A stretch of DNA of 6,763 nt from Globobulimina sp. (GCA_003354225.1 PIVH01000242.1:1-6763); one strand, 5' to 3'. Counted from the first letter of the stretch, positions 1 to 6,747 are shown. Notes: generated by a model from the sequence alone, not told the origin. Made by a program: numbers and translations.

Positions 1-38
1 AGTGGAGGTAGGTGATTTCATTTGATACCCAGTATACC

Positions 39-52
39 AGTTTTTAAAAACT
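39..52. repeat. 14-bp perfect palindrome in the 5' region
   Basis: The sequence agtttttaaaaact reads the same on both strands. A short tggag at 3-7 is also complementary to ctcca at 51-55. In an AT-rich genome such a palindrome can arise by chance. It could be part of the element's 5' untranslated RNA structure or lie in the host flank, since the left boundary of the element is unknown. Confidence 0.4.
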
Positions 53-85
53 CCAGGAGAAAAATAATGACACACAAGCACAGCA

Positions 86-137
86 AATAAACCAAATATG
101 ATTAGTAATAAACCAAATATGAATAAATAAACCAAAT
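86..137 (+). repeat. Three short tandem copies of an AT-rich unit upstream of the LINE ORF
   Basis: The 16-base unit aataaaccaaatatga occurs exactly at 86-101 and 107-122, and its first 12 bases recur at 126-137. The offsets are 21 and 19 bases, so this is an imperfect tandem array with a period near 20. It lies 38 bases before the ORF start. Short 5' repeats in some LINEs act as promoter or transcription-start modules. That role is an inference here. Confidence 0.6.
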
Positions 138-174
138 TAGCACATTCTATTGGACAAAATCCAAAACAAGGTTC

Positions 175-3100
175 ATGTGTGCAAAACAACTCAATTACAT
201 TGAAGGCGAACCAACCATACAACAGTCCATAAAACATGAAAAATATCATATACGATGGAATGTTCCCCACAATGTCCCCCACAAACAAGTCATATCTCAT
301 TGGCAGTCCATCCAACGGTTCAACTGCACCAATCTCCACACACTGAACAGAGCCAACCACATCAATAACATGAAGAATAATGCCATTCTTGCATTAAATC
401 AAGTGTTCAAATATGCGGTGTCGCAGCACAGAACTGACCATAACAATCTACGCCGCTATAAAAAGTATCTCGTCCACAAAGTAATCCAATCACACCTTAA
501 TAACCACCAGTTTACCGATGCAGATCTCCCAAACATAATACAGAAATTCCCATTCCTGCAATTATATGCCCCTAAAATTGAACCCATCACAGCCACGAAA
601 ATATCAATCAAAAACCTCACCATTGGATTCCTGAATATCAATGGGTCTGCGAAGTATAAAACAACCCATACCCACCCATACATGCAGCAACTGATTGTAC
701 AGCATAAATTGGACATAATCTGTCTCATAGACACCCGCTGCTCCTCCAGACCCACCTGGTCAGTCCCCGGATATACATTAATTGCCCACAAATCCCCAAT
801 ACAAACTAATAATACTGCCAGAATTGGAGGAATATTAATATACAAAAAGCGGCAGCTCAAGAATAATATACGGTACATCCAGAAAACCAGAGGTCTAAAT
901 ACCATTTGGCTGTCCGTTGAGTTTCCCAATCAACTGAAACCGACTTATTTATCAGTCAACTATGTGCGACCATTCAACCCCAAAAATCCCACCCGCAGTA
1001 CCAAATTCTATAACACATTATCGGCCGACATAAACCGCCTCAAAGCGAGCTACCATAATGTCTTTGTAATTGGTGATTTCAATGCCAGACTGGGCGCTGA
1101 AACAACTGACCATAACACTAATTCACATTATGCACATATGAAATCATTACTAATGCGCACTGATCTCCGCATAGCAAACCCCATCTTTGCACCGCACTTC
1201 TTAACCTATCTGTCAAAAGGTGCTGCGAACACTGGTGGCTCAATCATTGACTACGTAATGACAGACCAGTTACTTGCCATTGACTCACTAAAAGTTGACA
1301 CACATCCAATCTTCGCGGATCACAGGCCAGTCATATTTGCACTTAAAAACACGCAGTGCAAAGTCACCTATGCAGATAGGCATTTCGTTCTGCGGCCTTA
1401 TGAACCCAATGATAAACTAAAAGTGCTGCACCATAAAATACTATCTGCCAAATTGCCCCACATACAAAAATTTGCTGCCGGAGTTGAGTACTATACCAGC
1501 CCGAAGGACCGTGCTTTTATCTCAAATGTTATCTCAATATGTGTAATGTATACAATCCATCTGGCCACTATCAAAGCCTTTGGTGTCTCTGACTTTGAAT
1601 CAATAAACAAATGGTCAGACTCCTCCATAACCAGAATAAACCTAAACATTAAACAGAGAATACTGCGCAATTCAGATCCTGACCTCTCCAAAGGTTCGCA
1701 AATCCTATCTGAGGCCAAAGCTGCCTACCAACAAGAAGCGATTGACAAGTTGCGCCGCAATACGGTTAATTTCGGCAACCTCAACCATTGCCAGAAACTT
1801 AAACGCTTCAAATCAATGAACCGCAGCCTTGACTTTATCGATGATGAACCATTCCTCCATTACAAAGGAGGTTTGGTCCCCAAAAACGAAGCATTATCAG
1901 ACCATTTTGCCCACATAAACGGCCCAATCCCTGACCCAACTTCCAATGACTCCCTCCAACAAATAAACCATTTTAATGCAGACCTTGCAGCCTTTGTACA
2001 TGACCCGATCCGTTTCATCCCCTCCAAGCCCATAGAAGATGCTCCAGACTCTTCCCCACCGCCTCTTGAACCCATGAATATAGACAGTGAGGAATGGAAC
2101 AATGATGCCACCATTGAAGGCGTGCCACACTATGACCCTCAATTTGTCAATGAGCACGAATCAGAATTAAATGATATGTTCCAAATTGAATACGACGCCA
2201 TACACAACACCCATAATAACCATAATACAGACAACATCACTGTTGGTGGAAATGTACCAAATCACAGTGACACAAACAGCACAGACCCTGCCCCGGCTGA
2301 TGACTATTACTTAAAATATTCTTCCGTTGAGATGGCAATGCAGTTCGCCAATGCCCGTTCAGCCCCGGGTTATGACGGCATAAAATCACAACACCTCAAT
2401 CTAAATAACGACACAATCAACAAACTCCTCTGCTTAATGTATAATGTGTGGAACACCACCTTTGTCATCCCGTACTATTGCCGATTGGGATCAGTTATTT
2501 CCATCCTAAAAACACCGGATGGCAACACGCCAAATCAATACCGCCCAATCACGCTTCTCCCGCTAATATTTAAGGCATACGAACGCCTTGTCCTATGGCG
2601 CATGAATATCCTACACAACTTCCGAAGAAATTTGCACATCTTGCAAGGCGGCAATAGAGCCAAACGAGGAGTTCCAGAGCAACTTGGCACACTCCACCTC
2701 GTCGCAGAGACTGCCAAAATACAAAACAAACCCCTTTACTGTGCCTCATTGGATATACGAAAGGCATTCGACACAGTGTGGCGTAAGGGTCTGCTCTACA
2801 AATTACATAATGATTTCAGTATACCCATCAACGTCTGCAAAGTCATAAAAGCGATATACGATAATTCCCACTCTGCAATACGTGATATTCCGTTCATCAC
2901 ACAAATATTCAAACTACATAATGGTGTACTGCAGGGATCTGTCCTCAGCCCCATCCTGTTTGCTGCATTTGTGAATGATATGATCACTGAATTGCAGGAC
3001 TCTCAAATGGGTGCCACCTCCCCTGATCCCAACACTTTAATTGCCTGTATCTTCTATGCCGATGATGTCGTACTGACTGCAAATACCATTGAGAACTTAG

Positions 3101-5397
3101 CAGCGCTGCTACGAATCTGTGAGAGGCACAGTAAGCAATGGGCCTACACCTTCAATGCTGCCAAATGCAAAACCATGATTTATAACGACTCGTCCATCCT
3201 AAATAACAACACAAACCATTACAGCGCCGCACAAAAACAAATCATCACAAATGAGTACCATTCCAAACTAGCCGCTCCAAACAATAAAGAGGCACCAATG
3301 GTCCTCATACAACACCCAAAAAATAAGCAAATCCAAGCAATTGACATCGATGGATATGTCTGTTCGTACAAAATAGATGAAATACCCTCAGACATTTACG
3401 ACCCATTCATCGCGCATTGCCGCTACTATAAAAACAATGTTTCCAATAAACCATACCATATACTCTGGAACAATATAATCCGTGATGATAGCTGGGCAAT
3501 TTCTAAAATGCACTTTTCATGCATTATGAATAATAAACCTCTCACCAATGTCACTTTCCTTCGCTATCTCGGAGCCCATCTCTGCTCGTTTGATGTTGAC
3601 AATTTAGTTTCCACAAAATGCACAAACAAAGTCTTCCTAAACAAATTGGATCAAAAGGCAAGACTGCTCAGCAGATTGGACTTCAACCACAGTTTTATTT
3701 CACTAAGAGATAAAATACGCATTTTAAAAACTTTCTATCTGGTTTACACCGAAATATTTGCACAGGTCCTGGACTGCAAGAACATCAATTTAGTAGCAGC
3801 CCTTGAGAAACAAATCAATGTCATACGCAAACAAACCAAAATCAAACATTTTGTATTTACACAATTCTCCATTTTTGCAGGCATCCCATCCCCATTGGAA
3901 CGTTGGATAGTTCTTAAATTGTCCTTCTATTGGAAATTAACAAAAAATAAACCCATATCATACATGCATATCTGGAACAACCTCCCCAACATAAATGATT
4001 ATACCCTCTATAAACAGTACGATGCCTTAAAACAAACTTGGCTCCCCAATGAGATCAAAATCATTGATGACATTCCTCGCAATGTTGACATATTCAATAC
4101 AGCTCTAGACACCCAAAGTCTACGTCCAATCATAGTACAACGTCAGCATCGCAAAATAGTTAACTCCCTGCACCGATATCATCCCCTCAGAATCCTTGAA
4201 CACCACCTCCCGGATTACAAAGCTATGAATACCTATGAGGTGGTTGACCTGAGCCAGTATGTCAATAATAATATGATTCGCCAATACCGTGAACTGTTCT
4301 ATTATTTCAATCAAAAACGTAATCACTGTCTCCTATGCTCAGCTGACGTCCAATCACCAATTGAGGTCCATCTCTGCCTCCACTGCCCACTCCTAGAGAC
4401 ATATCGATATCTGTATTGGAATCATGCCAAAGCTGAATTTGCCAAAATTGGCTCCAAAATAAACACCTTCCATAACCAAATCTATATGCAGAGAATCATT
4501 GAGTTCTGCACCGATGTCCGTTTCAACAAAAACACCATCTGGCAAATAATTTGCGGTGTCAACTGCTTTGATGAAGATTCGCTCCAATTCACCTATAAAC
4601 ACATAAATATGGACATTTCCCACAAAAAAAACACTTTCTATAAATGCGTCATCTCACAGTCCCATCGCTTCCTCAATACTGTCTATCGCATCCATAACAA
4701 AGAAATATCCATCAGATACTGTGAAAACCAACACAACTTCGTCCCTGACCAACTTATACTGCATCACACCAGAAATGATTCGATAAATGATTGGAATAAT
4801 TACCTACACAGAATACAGCGAACTGATATTATAATTGCTACAGACTCATCAAACGCCCATAATCGCACTGGCCTAGGCATCACAATCAAAGATAATAATG
4901 AAATACATTGCTTTGCTCAACCCATCGGATCCCAAACCAACCACTATGGTGAACTACTAGCCATTGCTAAAACTGAATTCTTCCTCAAATACTGCAATAT
5001 AAACACAAATCACCGCCGCATCATCCTTTTCACAGATTCCATGACAAACTTCCTCTCTTTAATCAATACGCCAAAAAAGGTCCATAAACTAACGTATGTC
5101 GGCTTATTCCGCCAAACACAAAAACACATCCGCAATATGAACATAATCCTTTGGAAAGTGAAATCACACACTAAGCCCAAAGAACAAGTCTTCAATGGAA
5201 TTGCCGACAAACTTGCCTATGTAGGCCGCAATCATCCACAAAATAGTAACCTCATAATACCATCAACCAATTCCATCATCTATGCAAAATATAAACGCTT
5301 TGTGCTGCCACCCGAACCTAGTTTCGGGTTTATACAAACCCTCACAGGGTTGTTTCAGCAATCTGTGAGTCTGGAATCGGACTTACGTCCTGATTGA
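175..5397 (+). CDS. LINE polyprotein: AP endonuclease / reverse transcriptase / CCHC zinc motif / RNase H (1740 aa)
   Basis: This protein would carry out target-primed reverse transcription of its own mRNA. Residues 1-145 are basic and of unknown function. The endonuclease spans about 147-390: FLNING (N154), an LIDTR motif with D186 where a catalytic Glu is usual, GDFNA (D301, N303), IIDYV (D359) and ADHRPV (D382, H383). An acidic, Pro/Asn-rich linker covers about 610-712. The RT follows: PGYDGI (731-736), the YRPITLLP block (789-796), motif A SLDIRKAFD (D860), motif B GVLQGSVLSP (917-926), motif C FYADD (D963, D964) and motif E RYLG (1130-1133). Roughly 100 extra residues (1006-1110) separate motifs D and E. 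A thumb-like region runs to about 1260. The zinc motif is C1385-X2-C1388-X10-H1399-X4-C1404. RNase H spans 1551-1685 with D1557, E1593, D1621 and D1678, plus H1665. An in-frame TAA at 124-126 lies upstream and 175 is the first ATG after it, with a weak context (T at -3). M66 at position 370 has A at -3 and is an alternative start. Confidence 0.95.
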   Translation: MCAKQLNYIEGEPTIQQSIKHEKYHIRWNVPHNVPHKQVISHWQSIQRFNCTNLHTLNRANHINNMKNNAILALNQVFKYAVSQHRTDHNNLRRYKKYLVHKVIQSHLNNHQFTDADLPNIIQKFPFLQLYAPKIEPITATKISIKNLTIGFLNINGSAKYKTTHTHPYMQQLIVQHKLDIICLIDTRCSSRPTWSVPGYTLIAHKSPIQTNNTARIGGILIYKKRQLKNNIRYIQKTRGLNTIWLSVEFPNQLKPTYLSVNYVRPFNPKNPTRSTKFYNTLSADINRLKASYHNVFVIGDFNARLGAETTDHNTNSHYAHMKSLLMRTDLRIANPIFAPHFLTYLSKGAANTGGSIIDYVMTDQLLAIDSLKVDTHPIFADHRPVIFALKNTQCKVTYADRHFVLRPYEPNDKLKVLHHKILSAKLPHIQKFAAGVEYYTSPKDRAFISNVISICVMYTIHLATIKAFGVSDFESINKWSDSSITRINLNIKQRILRNSDPDLSKGSQILSEAKAAYQQEAIDKLRRNTVNFGNLNHCQKLKRFKSMNRSLDFIDDEPFLHYKGGLVPKNEALSDHFAHINGPIPDPTSNDSLQQINHFNADLAAFVHDPIRFIPSKPIEDAPDSSPPPLEPMNIDSEEWNNDATIEGVPHYDPQFVNEHESELNDMFQIEYDAIHNTHNNHNTDNITVGGNVPNHSDTNSTDPAPADDYYLKYSSVEMAMQFANARSAPGYDGIKSQHLNLNNDTINKLLCLMYNVWNTTFVIPYYCRLGSVISILKTPDGNTPNQYRPITLLPLIFKAYERLVLWRMNILHNFRRNLHILQGGNRAKRGVPEQLGTLHLVAETAKIQNKPLYCASLDIRKAFDTVWRKGLLYKLHNDFSIPINVCKVIKAIYDNSHSAIRDIPFITQIFKLHNGVLQGSVLSPILFAAFVNDMITELQDSQMGATSPDPNTLIACIFYADDVVLTANTIENLAALLRICERHSKQWAYTFNAAKCKTMIYNDSSILNNNTNHYSAAQKQIITNEYHSKLAAPNNKEAPMVLIQHPKNKQIQAIDIDGYVCSYKIDEIPSDIYDPFIAHCRYYKNNVSNKPYHILWNNIIRDDSWAISKMHFSCIMNNKPLTNVTFLRYLGAHLCSFDVDNLVSTKCTNKVFLNKLDQKARLLSRLDFNHSFISLRDKIRILKTFYLVYTEIFAQVLDCKNINLVAALEKQINVIRKQTKIKHFVFTQFSIFAGIPSPLERWIVLKLSFYWKLTKNKPISYMHIWNNLPNINDYTLYKQYDALKQTWLPNEIKIIDDIPRNVDIFNTALDTQSLRPIIVQRQHRKIVNSLHRYHPLRILEHHLPDYKAMNTYEVVDLSQYVNNNMIRQYRELFYYFNQKRNHCLLCSADVQSPIEVHLCLHCPLLETYRYLYWNHAKAEFAKIGSKINTFHNQIYMQRIIEFCTDVRFNKNTIWQIICGVNCFDEDSLQFTYKHINMDISHKKNTFYKCVISQSHRFLNTVYRIHNKEISIRYCENQHNFVPDQLILHHTRNDSINDWNNYLHRIQRTDIIIATDSSNAHNRTGLGITIKDNNEIHCFAQPIGSQTNHYGELLAIAKTEFFLKYCNINTNHRRIILFTDSMTNFLSLINTPKKVHKLTYVGLFRQTQKHIRNMNIILWKVKSHTKPKEQVFNGIADKLAYVGRNHPQNSNLIIPSTNSIIYAKYKRFVLPPEPSFGFIQTLTGLFQQSVSLESDLRPD
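5310..5395 (+). other. Cluster of RNA hairpins spanning the last codons of the LINE ORF
   Basis: Three local stems can be read directly. Stem 1 pairs 5310-5316 with 5323-5329 (7 bp, 6-base loop). Stem 2 pairs 5337-5342 with 5346-5351 (6 bp, 3-base loop). Stem 3 pairs 5375-5378 plus 5379-5382 with 5387-5390 plus 5392-5395 (8 bp, one bulged T, loop TTAC), and its last base is the T of the stop codon. Competing pairings also exist: 5326-5331 with 5336-5341 (6 bp) and 5341-5347 with 5363-5369 (7 bp). The encoded residues, about 1711-1740, lie beyond the RNase H fold, so protein constraint is probably low. Structured 3' ends are recognised by the RT in several LINEs such as R2 and UnaL2. That function is inferred here. 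Confidence 0.6.
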
Positions 5398-5403
5398 ATT
5401 TTG

Positions 5404-5415
5404 TACTACTACTAC
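5404..5415 (+). repeat. (TAC)4 tract, candidate 3' tail of the LINE
   Basis: Four perfect TAC triplets begin seven bases after the stop codon at 5395-5397. Non-LTR elements often end in a short simple repeat rather than a poly(A), so this is the best 3' end candidate. The near-repeat tgaatt(t/g)tgt occurs just before and just after it (5395-5404 and 5416-5425, 9 of 10 bases equal). No poly(A) tract is present here. Confidence 0.55.
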
Positions 5416-5416
5416 T

Positions 5417-5622
5417 GAATTGTGTTACATTTGTTTTCATAAATTGTCAAATGGGCAAAAAATACATTTAGAATGTTGTGGCTTGAGAGTAAGGTCGATT
5501 GCATTGCCAATGGCAAAAGTGTAGCACTCCAGCAATTATGTTAGTACAAATATACAAACAAACAAATCAAATATGGCGTGGGGCACTTTTCATATCCTTG
5601 CACTGAAACAATTACTATACAC
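5417..5622. other. Intergenic region between the LINE tail and the HMG/RING gene
   Basis: About 200 AT-rich bases with no credible coding potential separate the two convergent units. The stretch should contain the 3' untranslated region of the - strand gene, yet I see no exact AATAAA on that strand. The one clear motif is the dyad ttgcca-a-tggcaa at 5504-5516, two 6-base arms around a single base, which also contains a CCAAT pentamer. No tRNA or other RNA gene could be supported. Confidence 0.5.
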
Positions 5623-6372
5623 TCAATGTAAATTAAACAGTTTAATAATTCTAGATTTAATAACCTTTTTATTACAAAATGAACACTTTTTTATCTGTTT
5701 CACACAACTTTCACAATATATATGGCCACATGATAAAGCATGACTTTTTCTCTTATCCATACAAATGGGACATGCTTTACTATCATTATCCAAATCTTCA
5801 TCATCATTCTTATTATTATTATTGTTGTTGTCATTGATATGTCCACTGTTCTTTATAATATTACCATTGTCCTCATTAAGTGAAGCCTGCAAAGCTTTTT
5901 GTAACAATTCTTCATTTATATCCGATAAAAGTACATTGTTTTCAGGATTCAAAGATGCTTTCAAAGCTTTGTCCAATTCATAATCATGACCACTCTTTGC
6001 TTCATCATCAGATGATTCATTATCAGCAGAATAATCGGATGGATTCGAATGAGAATTGGAGGTTTTTCCATTTTTCCATTTTTCCAACTGCTTCTGATAT
6101 TTTTTCCAATGGCTTGATTTTTTGTATTCTCCCACTTCGATGGCATAGGCTTGCCTCAATTCATCTGCTCTCTCCACATATGGTAATTTTTGTTTTGAAT
6201 CCATTTTTCTCCATTCAGCCGCAATTAACTTCGAAATACCCACCAGTCGCAAATTTGTGAATTGTTCGTTTAAAACAGGCCTCCTTTCATTACTATATAG
6301 AAAATATGACGATAGAGGTCGCCTTGGCGCATTGCTGTCTTTTTTTGGTTTTCTTCCTCTTTTTCTAGACAT
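5623..6372 (-). CDS. HMG-box, double-UIM, RING-finger protein; putative chromatin-associated E3 ubiquitin ligase (249 aa)
   Basis: The predicted protein would bind DNA, bind ubiquitin and transfer ubiquitin, most likely in the nucleus. Residues 1-11 are a basic, AT-hook-like segment (RKRGRKPKK) that could also be a nuclear signal. An HMG box covers about 13-83, with NAPRRPLSSYFLYSNERR at its start and ISKLIAAEWRKM in its middle. An acidic, Ser-rich stretch follows (about 105-130). Two ubiquitin-interacting motifs match L-x-x-A-L-x-x-S-L exactly: 133-141 and 157-165, 24 residues apart. An Asn/Asp run (179-197) leads to a C3HC4 RING: C201, C204, C215, H217, C220, C223, C230, C233, with a compact first loop and Phe at 232 where Pro is usual. 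The frame is open without introns and ends in TGA. I chose the ATG at 6372 because it directly precedes the basic segment and has A at -3. The frame stays open to ATGs at 6420, 6447 and 6531, but those would overlap the divergent gene or its leader. Function is inferred from domains only. Confidence 0.88.
   Translation of the reverse strand: MSRKRGRKPKKDSNAPRRPLSSYFLYSNERRPVLNEQFTNLRLVGISKLIAAEWRKMDSKQKLPYVERADELRQAYAIEVGEYKKSSHWKKYQKQLEKWKNGKTSNSHSNPSDYSADNESSDDEAKSGHDYELDKALKASLNPENNVLLSDINEELLQKALQASLNEDNGNIIKNSGHINDNNNNNNKNDDEDLDNDSKACPICMDKRKSHALSCGHIYCESCVKQIKKCSFCNKKVIKSRIIKLFNLH
5810..5830 (-). repeat. Asn-coding trinucleotide repeat within the HMG/RING gene
   Basis: On the + strand this is (TTA)4(TTG)3. 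Read on the - strand in frame it is a run of AAC and AAT codons giving six consecutive Asn residues (182-187) in the linker before the RING finger. Such a tract is prone to length variation and marks a flexible spacer. Confidence 0.8.
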
Positions 6373-6459
6373 GATTTGAGTAGACTGCAGCAGCGATTTT
6401 CCAAAAAACTTAGATTGCATACATTTCGGACTAGAATTTTGCACCATCGTGCGTGTGAA
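6373..6459. promoter_or_regulatory. Compact divergent intergenic region, probable bidirectional promoter
   Basis: Only 87 bases lie between the start codons of two divergent genes, so the promoters must sit here, overlap the coding sequences, or share 5' leaders. I see no clear TATA box. A small inverted repeat gcac-catc-gtgc is at 6441-6452, too short to interpret. The assignment rests on gene arrangement, not on a recognised motif. Confidence 0.4.
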
Positions 6460-6747
6460 ATGAACAACGAGGTATATGTTACTGCCATGGAAGGTGAAAA
6501 GGCATTTAACTTTGATAATTGGTTGATACAAAGTAAATTAATCGATATTAAACATATATTTGTAAAGCATAATATGATCACTACTGGTAACTTATCGACG
6601 CAATCCTCTGCATTTAAATATTTTATATCTGACCCACAATTATTGATGAACCACGGTGGTTTAATATCTGTTGCTGTCGATGCTATGCAAAAATTGACCA
6701 GTTTGAATCAAATGTTATGTGTTTATTACGACAACGATATAATTTAA
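6460..6747 (+). CDS. Small protein of unknown function, possible SAM-like helical domain (95 aa; may be a first exon or fragment)
   Basis: I do not recognise a named family. The first in-frame ATG is at 6460 with G at -3 and the frame ends in TAA at 6745-6747. From about residue 13 the chain shows a spaced hydrophobic pattern: FDNWL, a Leu-Ile-x-x-Ile segment, FVKHNM, then NL, F, SDPQLL and a helix-like AVDAMQKL. This resembles the order of anchors in SAM-type helical bundles (WL ... L ... F ... L ... I ... A ... L), but the match is by eye and weak. There is no signal peptide or membrane segment. The frame is open upstream to 6376 without another ATG. The window ends 16 bases after the stop, so a longer spliced gene model cannot be excluded. 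It sits head-to-head with the HMG/RING gene. Confidence 0.5.
   Translation: MNNEVYVTAMEGEKAFNFDNWLIQSKLIDIKHIFVKHNMITTGNLSTQSSAFKYFISDPQLLMNHGGLISVAVDAMQKLTSLNQMLCVYYDNDII

Larger units (their letters stand above)
1..5416 (+). mobile_element. Full-length-looking non-LTR (LINE) retrotransposon with endonuclease, RT, CCHC and RNase H
   Basis: The region contains one long ORF with the domain order AP-endonuclease, reverse transcriptase, CCHC, RNase H, and no flanking long terminal repeats are visible. An AP-type endonuclease plus an RNase H is known from the I-type group (I, Tad1, R1, LOA and relatives). Plant L1-like elements also place a zinc-binding motif between RT and RNase H, so I leave the clade open. 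The 3' end is placed at the end of the (TAC)4 tract, since many LINEs end in a short simple repeat. The left boundary is not resolved: I found no convincing target-site duplication between the first 174 bases and the sequence after 5416, so the element may begin anywhere up to 175 or outside the window. No separate ORF1 is present between 1 and 175. The frame has no stop or frameshift, so the copy is probably young and possibly active. The + strand is rich in A and C and poor in G, unlike the downstream genes. Confidence 0.9.

Noticed and set aside
1-174. Target-site duplication matching the sequence after 5416
   Set aside because: Only short AT-rich similarities (for example near 5564-5575 and 90-100) were found, expected by chance.
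4624-4631. Run of eight A as a possible frameshift site
   Set aside because: The frame is continuous across it and the alternative frames close soon after, so frameshifting is not needed.
456-5210. Several open frames of 60-160 codons on the - strand across the retrotransposon
   Set aside because: They lie antisense to a well-supported 1740-codon ORF, show no domain motifs, and their hydrophobic or Cys/Trp-rich composition is what the A/C-rich sense strand gives when read backwards.
5337-5351. Telomere-like units AACCCT and AGGGTT
   Set aside because: There is a single unit on each strand, explained better as the two arms of a hairpin; no telomeric array flanks the element.
5490-5516. Possible tRNA or Pol III gene suggested by ggtcgattg
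   Set aside because: It only partly resembles a B box, and no A box or cloverleaf stems can be built around it.
5765-6260. Two + strand open frames opposite the HMG/RING gene
   Set aside because: They are shadows: the Ser/Leu run comes from the antisense of acidic and Asn codons, and the - strand frame carries recognisable domains.
6376-6459. TTG start for the small + strand gene
   Set aside because: A eukaryotic gene is expected to start at ATG; the first in-frame ATG is at 6460.
6373-6531. N-terminally extended start of the HMG/RING protein at 6531
   Set aside because: The extra 53 residues have no recognisable feature and would overlap the divergent gene; the ATG at 6372 directly precedes the basic segment and has a good context.
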